Below the pieces are notes generated by a model, which was not told where the DNA came from, did not search any database, and saw only the letters and a list, made by a program, of their open reading frames with translations. Shown one piece after another: positions 18,824 to 27,977 of a stretch of 64,000 bases of DNA. The position numbers and the translations under genes were made by a program. Source of the stretch: Andreprevotia sp. IGB-42 (lineage in GTDB: Bacteria > Pseudomonadota > Gammaproteobacteria > Burkholderiales > Chitinibacteraceae); NCBI RefSeq assembly GCF_009848685.1, contig NZ_WXTX01000011.1, positions 1 to 64,000 of the forward strand, read 5' to 3'. The stretch's first letter is position 1. Each line of letters begins with the position of its first letter.

Positions 18824-18830
18824 CCGCATG

Positions 18831-18860
18831 AAAAAGCCCCGCGGTGATGCGGGGCTTTTT
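18831..18860. terminator. Bidirectional terminator between uppP and ctaB
   Basis: AAAAAGCCCCGC and GCGGGGCTTTTT form a stem with a four-base loop (GGTGAT region) and T-runs on either strand, between convergent genes. Confidence 0.9.
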
Positions 18861-18911
18861 CATTTGCAGCACTGGCGTCTATCCGCTGGCAGGTTTGCGT
18901 TTTCCTGATGT

Positions 18912-19805
18912 TTAAAAAAGGAACAGCGTAGCCAGCCGGTCCACCAGCAGTGCGGCAAACAGCCAAGTCAGGTAGCGGATCGAGAACAGGAACAGCGCGC
19001 GCGATGCTTCGTCGCTGTAATTGCGGTTGAGCTTCCATGCGCGGACGATGAAACCGCCGTTCAGCCAGATTGCCGCGGCCAGGTAGAGCCAGCCCGAGCA
19101 TTGCAGCGCGAACGGGATCAGTGTGACGGCGGCCAGCACGAAGGTGTAAAGCAGGATGGATAACCGCGTGAACTCGTTGCCATGCGTATTGGGCAGCATG
19201 GGCAGGCCGGCCTTGGCGTAATCGAGCTTGCGGTACAGCGCCAGCGCCCAGAAGTGCGGCGGGGTCCAGGTGTAGATGATCAGGAACAGTACGGTGGCTT
19301 CGGCGGTGACATGGCCGCTGGCGGCTGCCCAGCCCAGGATGGGCGGCATGGCGCCGGCAGCGCCGCCGATCACGATATTCTGCGGCGTGGCCGGCTTGAG
19401 CCAGCGCGTGTACACCACTGCATAGCCAAAACAGGTGGCCAGCGTCAGTATCGTGGTGAGCGGGTTCGCGAATACCAGCAGCAGCCAGGTGCCGCTGAGC
19501 GTGGTGACGGCGGCGTAGGCGGCTGCTTCCGGTGCGCCAACCACGCCGCGTACCAGCGGGCGGGCCCGGGTGCGGCTCATGTTGGCATCCTTGTCGCGCT
19601 CGAACAGGCAGTTCATCGCCGCCGCACCCATGGCGATCAGGCCGATGCCGACCAGTGCCAGCGTGAGTTGTGGCAGATCCTGCCAGCGCGGCTGCGCCAT
19701 GGCGGCGCCGACTGCGGCGCAGAATACGATGAGCGAGACGACCTTGGGTTTCCCCAGCGCCCACAGATCAGCGAGCGAGCGCGAGCTCAGGCTTAAACTT
19801 TGCAT
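18912..19805 (-). CDS. ctaB: Heme O synthase (protoheme IX farnesyltransferase)
   Basis: The 297-residue membrane enzyme adds a farnesyl group to heme B to make heme O. Motifs are the prenyl-diphosphate-binding NCLFERDKDANMSRTRARPL and the later YTWTPPHFWALALYRKLDYA. Start ATG 19805 has GGAG upstream and overlaps the end of ctaA by 38 bases. It is the last gene of the SURF1-ctaA-ctaB group supplying heme A to the oxidase. Confidence 0.96.
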   Translation of the reverse strand: MQSLSLSSRSLADLWALGKPKVVSLIVFCAAVGAAMAQPRWQDLPQLTLALVGIGLIAMGAAAMNCLFERDKDANMSRTRARPLVRGVVGAPEAAAYAAVTTLSGTWLLLVFANPLTTILTLATCFGYAVVYTRWLKPATPQNIVIGGAAGAMPPILGWAAASGHVTAEATVLFLIIYTWTPPHFWALALYRKLDYAKAGLPMLPNTHGNEFTRLSILLYTFVLAAVTLIPFALQCSGWLYLAAAIWLNGGFIVRAWKLNRNYSDEASRALFLFSIRYLTWLFAALLVDRLATLFLF

Positions 19806-20766
19806 GGGTCTTCTCCGTACGGGTTGAAGCAAGCAGGGCAGTCAGCAGTACCACCAGGATGGCGGCACCACCGTTATGGGCAACGGCAGCCGGTAGCGGC
19901 AGGCCGTACACGGCGTTGATCACGCCAAGGGCAAGTTGCAGCAGCAGTGCGCTGCCCAGCAGCAGCGCCCAACGCGGGCGTGCCTGGCGCAATGACCACG
20001 CCAGCGTGCCGACGACGACGGTGACGATCAGCGCACCCAGCCGATGCAGCCAGTGGATGGCGGCGAGGTGATCGATGGTCAGTGGTGCGCCGTCGGCGGT
20101 CAGCCCCAGCGGGCGGTCCGGGTGCAGCGCTTCCAGCAGGCCAGCCGGTGCGGCAAAGCTGCCGCGACAGGCGGGGAAGCCATCACAGGCGAGGCCGGCG
20201 TAGTTGCTGCTGACCCAGCCACCCAGTACCACCTGGATGGCAACGGCAGCCAGTGCCAGCCCTACCCAGCCGCGCGATGCGAGGGTTTGCGTGGGCAGGC
20301 TGGCGCGGCTGGCCAGGATGCTGATGGTCGCCAGCAAGGTCAGCCCGCCCACCAGGTGCGCGGTGACCACGATGGGCATCAGCTTGAGCGTGACTGTCCA
20401 CATGCCCAGCAGTGCCTGGAAAATGATCACTGCCACAGGCGCGGCCAGCATGGCGGCGTTGATGCCCAACTCCTTGCGCTTGACTGCGGCCAGGATCAGC
20501 GCGCCCAGCAGCAGGAAGGACAGGCCACCCACCGCATAGCGGTGGGCCATTTCCTTCCAGCCCTTGGACGGGTCGACATCGCCGCCGAAGTGTTTCTCGG
20601 CATGGGCAATTTCATGGTGTTCTTCCGGCGGCGTGATACGGCCGTAGCAGCCGGGCCAATCCGGGCAGCCAAGGCCGGCATCGGACAGCCGTACATACGC
20701 GCCCAGCATCGCCAGGCAAAACGTCCACGCCACGGTGAACCACAGCACGATACGCAGCACTTTCAT
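19768..20766 (-). CDS. ctaA: Heme A synthase (COX15/CtaA)
   Basis: The 332-residue protein with about eight membrane helices oxidises heme O to heme A. Conserved segments are GAYVRLSDAGLGCPDWPGCYG near the N-terminus (shortened here), His residues in WKEMAHRYAVGG and VVTAHLVGGL, and AIHWLHRLGALI. The start codon overlaps the stop of the upstream gene by one base. Its heme O substrate comes from CtaB, encoded next. Confidence 0.95.
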   Translation of the reverse strand: MKVLRIVLWFTVAWTFCLAMLGAYVRLSDAGLGCPDWPGCYGRITPPEEHHEIAHAEKHFGGDVDPSKGWKEMAHRYAVGGLSFLLLGALILAAVKRKELGINAAMLAAPVAVIIFQALLGMWTVTLKLMPIVVTAHLVGGLTLLATISILASRASLPTQTLASRGWVGLALAAVAIQVVLGGWVSSNYAGLACDGFPACRGSFAAPAGLLEALHPDRPLGLTADGAPLTIDHLAAIHWLHRLGALIVTVVVGTLAWSLRQARPRWALLLGSALLLQLALGVINAVYGLPLPAAVAHNGGAAILVVLLTALLASTRTEKTHAKFKPELALAR

Positions 20767-21260
20767 CAGCCCAGGCCCTTGTTGTTCTTCAGCAGCTTGC
20801 CGATTTCCTGCAGCACCTTGCGGCGGTCTGCATCGCTGGCCAGCTGCGCCGGCGTGTAATGGGTGACGGCGTTGCCGCGTGGGTCTACGAGGTAGAGGCC
20901 GGGGGTGGCCAGGTTGGCGTTGGCGGGCAACGCGGCAAGGCCGGCATCGCTGCAGCTGCCACTGGTGGCGCGGGTGATGCGATCACTTTCCTGCCCTTGT
21001 GCCAGGCGCAGCTGCCGGCTGGCCAGCAGCAGGTCCTGCCAGCCGTTGCCGCAATCGCTGGCCACGCTGACCAGCCGCCATTGCTCGGCCTTGGGCGCCG
21101 CCGGCTGGGCGATCAGGCGGCCGAAGGTCTGCCCGCCGGCCGGGCGCCACCATTGATAGGCGGCCTGCGCGGCCAGGATGGGGAAGGCGGCCATGGCAAA
21201 CATGGCCAGCAATACCAGGCGGCCGTTTTTCTTCTTTTCAGTGCGCGGTGGCATGGTCAT
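20766..21260 (-). CDS. Membrane-anchored protein of the oxidase assembly cluster
   Basis: The 164-residue product starts MTMPPRTEKKKNGRLVLLAM, with a single N-terminal membrane helix and the remainder outside. The body contains DCGNGWQDLLLASRQLRLAQ and PGLYLVDPRGNAVTHYTP, which resembles a thioredoxin-like/SCO-type fold without the CxxxC copper motif. Homologues sit between SURF1 and ctaA in related bacteria. It overlaps SURF1 by four bases. An assembly role is inferred from position. Confidence 0.7.
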   Translation of the reverse strand: MTMPPRTEKKKNGRLVLLAMFAMAAFPILAAQAAYQWWRPAGGQTFGRLIAQPAAPKAEQWRLVSVASDCGNGWQDLLLASRQLRLAQGQESDRITRATSGSCSDAGLAALPANANLATPGLYLVDPRGNAVTHYTPAQLASDADRRKVLQEIGKLLKNNKGLG

Positions 21261-21970
21261 CGGGTTTTTCCTCTGCTCAGGCGGCGCAGCAACAGTACGC
21301 CGCAAAGACTGCACGCCCACCAGGTCAGCATGTAGCCGAGGTGGCGGGCGACCTTGAAATCGGGCTTGGCCCAGTCGCGCAGCAGGCCATCATCGGCACC
21401 GCTGATCTGGTGGGTGTACGCAACCGCCGGCGCCAGTGCAGTGAGCGCGGCAGCGCGTTCGGGGGTCAGGTTCTGCAATTTGCGGCCTTCGCTGGGCGTG
21501 GGCCCCAGCTCGAAGAAACGCGGCCATGGCTGGGTTTCCAGTTGCGGCAATGTTGCCGGCAGCGCCGGTTGGGGCTTGCCATCTGCCAGCCAGCCGCGGT
21601 TTACCAGCACGATGTCGCCTTTGGCCAGCTGCAGCGGCGTGATCACCTCGCTACCGGGCACGCCGTTGCGGTAGCGCGGTGCCAGCAGAAAGGTTTGTGC
21701 GGCCAGCCAGTGGCCCAGCGGCTGCAGCCGCTGCCAGTCTGCAACGCTGCCACCGGCCCAAGCTTGCGGCGTAAGGCCTTGCTGCACGGCATAGGCATCG
21801 GCCAGCGTCTGCTTGTAATGCGCACGCCAGGCTTGCCATGCGCCCAGCGCCAGCGTCAGCGCGATCAGCGCATACAGCAGCCACGGTTTGCTGCGCGCAC
21901 CGTGCGGTGCGGCTGGCGCTGTGCTAGCGTGTGACGATTCAATGACGCCGGATGAAGGAAGACTGCCCAT
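21257..21970 (-). CDS. SURF1 family cytochrome oxidase biogenesis protein
   Basis: SURF1 helps insert heme A into oxidase subunit I. Two membrane helices frame a soluble domain: LLYALIALTLALGAWQAWR and HLGYMLTWWACSLCGVLLL. Family marks are QPLGHW, DIVLVNRGW and YTHQI. Start is uncertain: ATG 21970 lies back to back with the divergent DUF2909 start at 21969, and neither upstream nor downstream in-frame ATGs have a clear ribosome site. Confidence 0.85.
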   Translation of the reverse strand: MGSLPSSGVIESSHASTAPAAPHGARSKPWLLYALIALTLALGAWQAWRAHYKQTLADAYAVQQGLTPQAWAGGSVADWQRLQPLGHWLAAQTFLLAPRYRNGVPGSEVITPLQLAKGDIVLVNRGWLADGKPQPALPATLPQLETQPWPRFFELGPTPSEGRKLQNLTPERAAALTALAPAVAYTHQISGADDGLLRDWAKPDFKVARHLGYMLTWWACSLCGVLLLRRLSRGKTR

Positions 21971-22166
21971 GAAACTGCTCATCGTAATTTTGCTGCTGGT
22001 GGTGCTGGCGGTGCTAGGCAGTGCGCTGTTGCAACTGGTGCGTGGCCCTTCGGGTTCGCCCAAGTTGGTCAAGGCGCTGACCTGGCGCATAGGGCTGTCC
22101 ATCTTTATCTTTCTGCTACTGATGCTGGCGTCGTACATGGGCTGGATCACCCCGCACGGGCTTTGA
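21969..22166 (+). CDS. Twin transmembrane protein, DUF2909 type
   Basis: A 65-residue protein with two hydrophobic helices (MKLLIVILLLVVLAVLGSAL and GLSIFIFLLLMLASYMGW) joined by a short basic loop. AAGGAAG lies upstream of ATG 21969. Such proteins are regularly encoded between SURF1 and ctaE on the opposite strand in Betaproteobacteria. Function is unknown. Confidence 0.85.
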   Translation: MKLLIVILLLVVLAVLGSALLQLVRGPSGSPKLVKALTWRIGLSIFIFLLLMLASYMGWITPHGL

Positions 22167-22218
22167 TCGCGCGGTGCAGACCCGGGCCACGCTTGCGGCA
22201 TGGCCCGGTGTCAGGTGT

Positions 22219-23085
22219 TCACAGCCAGTACACGAACACGAACAGGATCAGCCACACCACGTCGACAAAGTGCCAGTACCACGCGGTGGCTTCGAAGCCG
22301 AAGTGGTGCGCCGCGGTGAAGTGGCCCTTGAGCGTACGGCCCAGCATGGTGATCAGCATGATGGTGCCCACCAGCACGTGCATGCCGTGGAAACCGGTCA
22401 GCAGGTAGAAGGTAGCGCCATACGCACCGGATGACAGGTGCAGGTCCATCTCGGTCCACGCGTGGTGGTATTCCACCGCTTGCAGCGTCAGGAACGACAG
22501 ACCGAGCAGCACGGTGGCCAGCAGGCCGATCTTGAGATGGCTGCGCTTGCCTTCCACCAGGCCCCAGTGCGCCCAGGTCAGCGTGGCGCCCGAGGTCAGC
22601 AGCAGCGCGGTGTTGATGGCGGGCAGGCCGAATGCGCCCATCACATGGTAGGGCTCGACCTTGGGGCCGGTGGCTGCCGGCCATACCGCGTTGAAGTTGG
22701 ACCACAACAGGTCATGCGTGTGCGAGAAGTAACCCAGCTCGGGTACCGAGATGGTGCGGGTGTAGAACAGTGCGCCGAAGAACGCCGCAAAGAACATCAC
22801 CTCGGAAAAAATGAACCAGCTCATGCCCCAGCGCAGCGAGTGATCGACCTGCAGGCCGTAATCGCCCGCCTGTGCTTCGCGGATCACGTCGCCAAACCAG
22901 CCCACGATCATCCAGATCAGGATGGCGAAGCCGCCCAGCAAGATCCATTTGCCCGGTGCAACGCTGTTCATCCAGAATGCGGCGCCCATGCCCATCAGGA
23001 ACAATGCGATGGAGCCGACGATGGGCCAGCGCGACGGCGCCGGTACGAAGTAATGTGGGTCGTGGACCCCGTTTTCGACGTTCAT
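22219..23085 (-). CDS. ctaE: Cytochrome c oxidase subunit III
   Basis: The 288-residue, seven-helix subunit belongs to the aa3-type oxidase core. Recognisable segments are HYFVPAPSRWPIVGSIALF, SEVMFFAAFFGALFYTR with the conserved Glu, and GFHGMHVLVGTIMLI. It follows ctaD, ctaG and DUF2970 in the same operon. Confidence 0.96.
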   Translation of the reverse strand: MNVENGVHDPHYFVPAPSRWPIVGSIALFLMGMGAAFWMNSVAPGKWILLGGFAILIWMIVGWFGDVIREAQAGDYGLQVDHSLRWGMSWFIFSEVMFFAAFFGALFYTRTISVPELGYFSHTHDLLWSNFNAVWPAATGPKVEPYHVMGAFGLPAINTALLLTSGATLTWAHWGLVEGKRSHLKIGLLATVLLGLSFLTLQAVEYHHAWTEMDLHLSSGAYGATFYLLTGFHGMHVLVGTIMLITMLGRTLKGHFTAAHHFGFEATAWYWHFVDVVWLILFVFVYWL

Positions 23086-23089
23086 TCCT

Positions 23090-23269
23090 CTAGCCTCCCT
23101 GGCTTGACACCAGTGTTCGAACCAGCAACAGCACCAGCAATACCAGTACCAGTGCGCAGATTAATCCGGCCGCGATGATCTGGCCGGGCTTGAGTTTGTG
23201 TTTCTCGGCGTTGTCGCGTCCGCGTACGCCGAAGAAGGCGGCCAATACTGCTTTGATGGCCGCGATCAT
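23090..23269 (-). CDS. DUF2970 small membrane protein
   Basis: This 59-residue protein reads MIAAIKAVLAAFFGVRGRDN, then a C-terminal membrane helix (AAGLICALVLVLLVLLLV). DUF2970 proteins occupy this place between ctaG and ctaE in Betaproteobacteria. The start overlaps the ctaG stop by four bases. Likely an oxidase assembly or stability factor; this is inferred from position. Confidence 0.85.
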   Translation of the reverse strand: MIAAIKAVLAAFFGVRGRDNAEKHKLKPGQIIAAGLICALVLVLLVLLLVRTLVSSQGG

Positions 23270-23841
23270 GATGATTTCTTCCCTGTCTTGACCGCGGTCT
23301 TGGCCACCTCGCCCTCCAGCCGGTGGAAGGTGTAGGACAGCGTGGCTGCCCCAAGCTCTTCCGGCAGTTGCTGGGCCACCGCCAGTACCACGGTCACTTC
23401 GCGCTGCTCGCGTGCGGCCAGCGTGAGTGAGTCGAAGCAGAAGCATTCCAGCTTGGTCAGGTAGCCGGCCGAGCGCGGCGGGGCAAAGCTCGGCACCGCC
23501 CGCACCAGCAACGCTTCGTCACTGTTGTTGGCAATGCTGAACTTGGCCTTGATGAGCTTGCCCGGCCGTGCCGCCACGATGGGCTCGAGTGCCTCTACCC
23601 GGATCGGCAAGCCGTCGGCGATATTGGTATCGAACTCCAGCCGGATGGCGGCCGCGTTGACATCGGCGAGCTCGGGCCGTGCACGGTCGAGGCCCATGAA
23701 CTGGCAAAAACGGTCGTACATCGGCGACATCGCGTAACCGAAGCCGAACATCAGCCCGGCCGCCAGCGCCAGCTTGATTGCCAGCCGCTTGTTGGCCTTG
23801 CTGCGGTCGGCGTTGCCGCCCTGATGTGCCAGCGTGTTCAT
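23266..23841 (-). CDS. ctaG: Cytochrome c oxidase assembly protein CtaG/COX11
   Basis: The 191-residue copper chaperone delivers copper to the CuB site of subunit I. One N-terminal membrane helix (LALAAGLMFGFGYAMSPMYD) is followed by the soluble domain with the copper-binding ECFCF motif. It sits between the small assembly protein and DUF2970 in the operon. Confidence 0.95.
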   Translation of the reverse strand: MNTLAHQGGNADRSKANKRLAIKLALAAGLMFGFGYAMSPMYDRFCQFMGLDRARPELADVNAAAIRLEFDTNIADGLPIRVEALEPIVAARPGKLIKAKFSIANNSDEALLVRAVPSFAPPRSAGYLTKLECFCFDSLTLAAREQREVTVVLAVAQQLPEELGAATLSYTFHRLEGEVAKTAVKTGKKSS

Positions 23842-23845
23842 CGCA

Positions 23846-23941
23846 TCAGCTCGCCAGTGTGGCTTGCTTGATGATGATGGCCACGAAGAAGGCGATGGCA
23901 ATCACTGCCAGCCACAGTGCCGTTTTTGCGTTCTTGCTCAT
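23846..23941 (-). CDS. Cytochrome oxidase small assembly protein
   Basis: A 31-residue peptide with one membrane helix: MSKNAKTALWLAVIAIAFFV then AIIIKQATLAS. It starts two bases before the ctaD stop region and ends five bases before the ctaG start. Such very short proteins are a regular part of betaproteobacterial oxidase operons. Confidence 0.8.
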   Translation of the reverse strand: MSKNAKTALWLAVIAIAFFVAIIIKQATLAS

Positions 23942-23942
23942 C

Positions 23943-25613
23943 TCAGTGCTCCAGTGCCTGCGCTGCGAAGCCCTTGCGCACCAGCGCTTCGTCCGGCGGG
24001 GTTTCCCAGGTGTGGTGTGGTGCCGGTGACGGTACTTCCCATTCCAGCGTGTGCGCTTCCCACGGGTTGGCCGGAGCCGGCCCCACGCCACCACGGATGG
24101 TGTGGATCACGTTGTAGAGGAAGAACAGCTGGCCCAAGCCGAAGCAGAATGCGCCTACCGATGCCACCGAGTTGAAATCGGTGAACTGCAGCGGGTAATC
24201 CGGGATGCGGCGCGGCATGCCGGCCAGGCCCAGGAAGTGCATCGGGAAAAAGGTGACGTTGAACCACACCATCGACCACCAGAAGTGGAACTTGCCGGCC
24301 CTCTCGCTGTACATGTGGCCGGTCCACTTGGGTAGCCAGTAGTACACGGCGCCGAACAGGCTGAACAATGCGCCGGCCACCAGCACGTAGTGGAAGTGCG
24401 CCACCACGTAATAGGTATCCTGCATCTGCGTATCGATCGGCGCAATGGACAGCACCAGGCCGGAGAAACCGCCCACGGTAAACAGGCAGACAAAGCCGAT
24501 GGCAAACAGCATGGGTGTTTCGAAGCTGAGCGAACCCTGCCACATGGTGGCAATCCAGTTGAACACCTTCACGCCGGTCGGTACCGCGATCAGCATGGTC
24601 ATGAACATGAAAAACAGCTGCGCGGTGGGCGGCATGCCGACGGCGAACATGTGGTGGCCCCATACCATGAACGACAGGATGGCGATCGACGAGGTGGCGT
24701 ACACCATCGATACATAGCCGAACAGCGGCTTGCGCGAAAACGTCGGGATGATCTGGCTGACGATGCCGAAGGCCGGCAGCGCCATGATGTACACCTCGGG
24801 GTGACCGAAGAACCAGAAGATATGCTGGAACAGCACCGGATCACCACCGCCGGCCGCCTTGAAGAAATGCGTGCCGAAATGGCGGTCGGTCAGCAGCATG
24901 GTGACTGCGCCGGCCAGCACCGGGGCCACTGCAATCAGCAGGTAGGCGGTGATCAGCGAGGTCCAGGCGAACATCGGCATTTTCAGCAGCGTCATGCCCG
25001 GTGCGCGCATGTTGAGCACGGTGGTGACGATGTTGATCGAGCCCATGATCGAGCTGATACCCAGCAGGTGGATCGCGAAAATCGCGAAGTCCATGCCCAT
25101 GCCGCCCTGGATGGACAGTGGCGGGTACAGCGTCCAGCCGCCGGCAGCAGCGCCGCCCGGCACGAACAGCGAGATGATCAGCAACAATGCTGCCGGTGGC
25201 AGCAGCCAGAAGCTCCAGTTGTTCATCCGCGCAAACGCCATGTCCGGCGCGCCGATCATCAGCGGCAGCATCCAGTTGGCGAGGCCGGTGAACGCCGGCA
25301 TGATCGCGCCGAACACCATGATCACGCCGTGCAGCGTGGTCAGCTGGTTGAAGAACTCCGGCTGCCAGAACTGCAGGCCGGGGTGGAACAGCTCGGCACG
25401 GATGCCGAGCGCCATGGTGCCGCCAATGATGAACATCGTGAACGCAAACCACAGGTACAGCGTGCCGATATCCTTGTGGTTGGTGGCGTAAAACCAGCGG
25501 CGCCAGCCGGTCTGGGCATGGTGGGCGTGGTCGTGTGCATGATCATGGTCGTGCTCGTGGCCATGATCGGCGGGGTGGCCCGCCGGGTGCAGTGCTTCAG
25601 TCGCTGCAGACAT
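23943..25613 (-). CDS. ctaD: Cytochrome c oxidase subunit I, His-rich N-terminus
   Basis: The 556-residue, twelve-helix catalytic subunit carries heme a, heme a3 and CuB. Typical segments include TNHKDIGTLYLWFAF, FWFFGHPEVYIMALPAFGI with CuB/Tyr ligands, HHMFAVGM, and VAHFHYVLVAGA. The first 33 residues contain 11 His in an HxH/DH pattern, which is more than usual and may bind metal. It is co-transcribed with ctaC. Confidence 0.98.
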   Translation of the reverse strand: MSAATEALHPAGHPADHGHEHDHDHAHDHAHHAQTGWRRWFYATNHKDIGTLYLWFAFTMFIIGGTMALGIRAELFHPGLQFWQPEFFNQLTTLHGVIMVFGAIMPAFTGLANWMLPLMIGAPDMAFARMNNWSFWLLPPAALLLIISLFVPGGAAAGGWTLYPPLSIQGGMGMDFAIFAIHLLGISSIMGSINIVTTVLNMRAPGMTLLKMPMFAWTSLITAYLLIAVAPVLAGAVTMLLTDRHFGTHFFKAAGGGDPVLFQHIFWFFGHPEVYIMALPAFGIVSQIIPTFSRKPLFGYVSMVYATSSIAILSFMVWGHHMFAVGMPPTAQLFFMFMTMLIAVPTGVKVFNWIATMWQGSLSFETPMLFAIGFVCLFTVGGFSGLVLSIAPIDTQMQDTYYVVAHFHYVLVAGALFSLFGAVYYWLPKWTGHMYSERAGKFHFWWSMVWFNVTFFPMHFLGLAGMPRRIPDYPLQFTDFNSVASVGAFCFGLGQLFFLYNVIHTIRGGVGPAPANPWEAHTLEWEVPSPAPHHTWETPPDEALVRKGFAAQALEH

Positions 25614-25626
25614 TTATTGTTCTCCC

Positions 25627-26733
25627 TTACTTGCGCGCGGCTTTGACATCTTTCGGCTGGATGAAGTCACCGACCTTGTTGCCGAAGCTGTTGCGTTCAT
25701 ACGTGACGACGGCGGCGATCTCGGTATCGGACAAACCGTTCCATGCCGGCATCGCACCCTTGCCGGTCAGCACGATATGCACGTGACCATCGATGGGGCC
25801 GGTGGCGATCTTGGAGCCAGCCAGTGCCGGGAACGGGCCACCGCCATGGCCATCTGCCTTGTGGCAGGCCGCGCAGTTGGCTTCGTATACCTTCTGGCCA
25901 CGGGCGATCAGGTCGTCCTTGGTCCACACCTTGTTCGGATCGTCTGCCGCAGCCTTGGCATCGGCCTGCTTCTTGCTCACCCACGCCTTGTATTCCGCCT
26001 GGCTGACTACCTTGACCACGATGGGCATGAAGCCGTGATCACGGCCGCACAGCTCCGAGCACTGGCCGCGGAACACGCCGGTGGTTTCGGCACGGAACCA
26101 GGTATCGCGGATGAAGCCGGGAATGGCATCCTGCTTCACGCCGAATGCGGGCATTGCCCACGAGTGGATCACGTCGTTACTGGTGGTGAGGATGCGCACC
26201 TTGGTTTTTTCCGGCACCACCAGCGGTTCATCCACTTCAAGCAGGTAGTGCTCGCCCTTGGCGTCGCCAGCCGACTTGTAGTTTTCGATCTGGCTGCGCG
26301 GGGTGACGAGCTTGCTCTTGTAGCCGAAGCCGCTGTCCAGGTAGTCGTAGCCCCAGAACCACTGGTAGCCGGTGGCCTTGATGGTGAGCGTGGCGTCGTG
26401 GCTGTCTTTCTGGGCCAGTACCACCTTGGCGGCAGGCCAGGCCATGCCGACCAGGATAAGCGCCGGGATCAGCGTCCACAGGATCTCGACCACGGTGTTT
26501 TCGTGAAAGGGTTTGGCCTCATGACCGAGCGAGCGCCGGTGCTTGAAGATGGCGTAGAACATCACGCCGAATACCGCACAGAAGATCACCACGATCATCA
26601 GCATGATCCACGTATGCAGATCACGGATATCGTGAGCGATCAGGGTTTGCGGGGGTTGAAAATCGAACTTGCTGTTCGCACAGGCGAACGAAGAACTCAG
26701 GGCCAATAGAGCCCCACTACGCCAAACACGCAT
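25627..26733 (-). CDS. ctaC: Cytochrome c oxidase subunit II with fused cytochrome c domain
   Basis: The 368-residue subunit has an N-terminal export segment, two membrane helices, a CuA cupredoxin domain and a C-terminal class I cytochrome c. CuA ligands lie in CSELCGRDHGFM (Cys225, Cys229), and the covalent heme motif is CAACH (287-291) with a distal Met in GAMPAW. This makes the complex caa3-like. It opens the operon; the promoter is in the 26734-27030 gap. Confidence 0.96.
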   Translation of the reverse strand: MRVWRSGALLALSSSFACANSKFDFQPPQTLIAHDIRDLHTWIMLMIVVIFCAVFGVMFYAIFKHRRSLGHEAKPFHENTVVEILWTLIPALILVGMAWPAAKVVLAQKDSHDATLTIKATGYQWFWGYDYLDSGFGYKSKLVTPRSQIENYKSAGDAKGEHYLLEVDEPLVVPEKTKVRILTTSNDVIHSWAMPAFGVKQDAIPGFIRDTWFRAETTGVFRGQCSELCGRDHGFMPIVVKVVSQAEYKAWVSKKQADAKAAADDPNKVWTKDDLIARGQKVYEANCAACHKADGHGGGPFPALAGSKIATGPIDGHVHIVLTGKGAMPAWNGLSDTEIAAVVTYERNSFGNKVGDFIQPKDVKAARK

Positions 26734-27030
26734 CCATGCACCTCCCAGTGATTACATGGCGTCGGCTCGCGCGTATTTGTGAGTGTTTGCGCTGCCGGCG
26801 TCTCTAATAACAGGGGCAGCCGAGCGTGCGGACATGGTCCGGCCCGTATGCGCCCCCTTTTGCTTTCTTATTAAGCTAGCAAAAAAACAGGAATAAGCAA
26901 TCTTGCACTGCACAAAAATATCTTGACAAATACCGTTCGTCTGATTTTGGTGCATACATGCACTGAAATGGACTACATCTTCGTAACGCACTGCAAGTTG
27001 CGTCCATTCGAATAATAAGGGAGGTAAGTC

Positions 27031-27798
27031 ATGGATTTGCATCTGGATACGCTGGACCAGCACTTCAGCTTGCCCAAGACCGGCAAGGTGGAAATGTCTC
27101 GTCCTTTCAGCTGGTTACGTCGCGCCGTGCAGGATTTGCTGGCCCACCCGCTGCCCAGCCTGGGCTACGGCGTACTCACCGTACTGACAGGCTGGCTGGT
27201 ACTCGCGATTGCTGCAAAGTACACCTACCTTTCGACATTCTCCGTTACCGGTTATTTATTGCTGGCACCACTGTGCGCCGCAGGCATCTACGAGCTTACC
27301 AGTGAGCGGGAGGAGGGCCGGGAGACCTCTTTTGCCCAATCGATCCACGATCTGATGAAGAATTTCGGCCAACTGGCGTTCCTCGGCGCCATCCTCGGCA
27401 TGATCGCCATCGCGTGGGAACGTGTATCGGCCATCCTGTTTGCGCTGTTCTACGGTGGCGAAGCCGTCACCATGGATGGCTTCCTGCAGGCACTGACCGG
27501 GGAATACGCAGGCTTCACCATTGCCTGGGTGGTGGGCGGGTTGATCATGTCGTGCATCGTGTTTGCGCTGACCGCCGTTTCCATCCCCATGCTGGCTGAT
27601 CGCGAAGTGGATGTGGTGACCGCGATGATGACCAGCGTGCGCGTGGTGGCAGAAAACCTGCCGGCCATGTTGCTGTGGGCTGCCATCATCGTGACACTGA
27701 CACTGATCGGCTTTGCCACCTTGCTGGTGGGCTTCGCGGTGATCTTCCCCATCCTTGGGCACGCTACGTGGATTGCCTATAAAGACCTCGTGGAGTGA
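27031..27798 (+). CDS. DUF2189 integral membrane protein
   Basis: The 255-residue protein has about six membrane helices after an N-terminal segment with VEMSRPFSWLRRAVQDLLAH, and the DUF2189 block YLLLAPLCAAGIYELTSERE. A GGGAGG ribosome site precedes the start. Members are often found next to oxidase operons in Neisseriales and other Betaproteobacteria. Function is unknown. Confidence 0.82.
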   Translation: MDLHLDTLDQHFSLPKTGKVEMSRPFSWLRRAVQDLLAHPLPSLGYGVLTVLTGWLVLAIAAKYTYLSTFSVTGYLLLAPLCAAGIYELTSEREEGRETSFAQSIHDLMKNFGQLAFLGAILGMIAIAWERVSAILFALFYGGEAVTMDGFLQALTGEYAGFTIAWVVGGLIMSCIVFALTAVSIPMLADREVDVVTAMMTSVRVVAENLPAMLLWAAIIVTLTLIGFATLLVGFAVIFPILGHATWIAYKDLVE

Positions 27799-27856
27799 GT
27801 ATTCTGCGATAGGGCTTGACCGAACCCGCCAGGCACGTTAATATCGCTTTCTCTGT

Positions 27857-27932
27857 CGCGGGATGGAGCAGTTGGCAGCTCGTCGGGCTCATAACCCGAA
27901 GGTCACAGGTTCGAGTCCTGTTCCCGCAACCA
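27857..27932 (+). tRNA. Initiator tRNA-fMet (CAT)
   Basis: The gene begins CGCGGGATGGAGCAG and ends with encoded CCA. The anticodon loop is CTCATAA, the anticodon stem has the three G-C pairs typical of initiators (CGGG/CCCG), and position 1 does not pair with position 72 (C-A), the initiator hallmark. Confidence 0.96.
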
Positions 27933-27937
27933 ATACT

Positions 27938-27977
27938 AAGCCCCTGATTCAACGGTGACGTTGATCAGGGGCTTTTT
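27938..27977 (+). terminator. Terminator after tRNA-fMet
   Basis: AGCCCCTGATTCAACG and TTGATCAGGGGCT form a long stem with a short loop, followed by TTTTTC. Confidence 0.88.

Noticed and set aside
24390-25646. 418-codon plus-strand ORF opposite ctaD
   Set aside because: His/Arg-rich shadow frame of the cytochrome oxidase gene.
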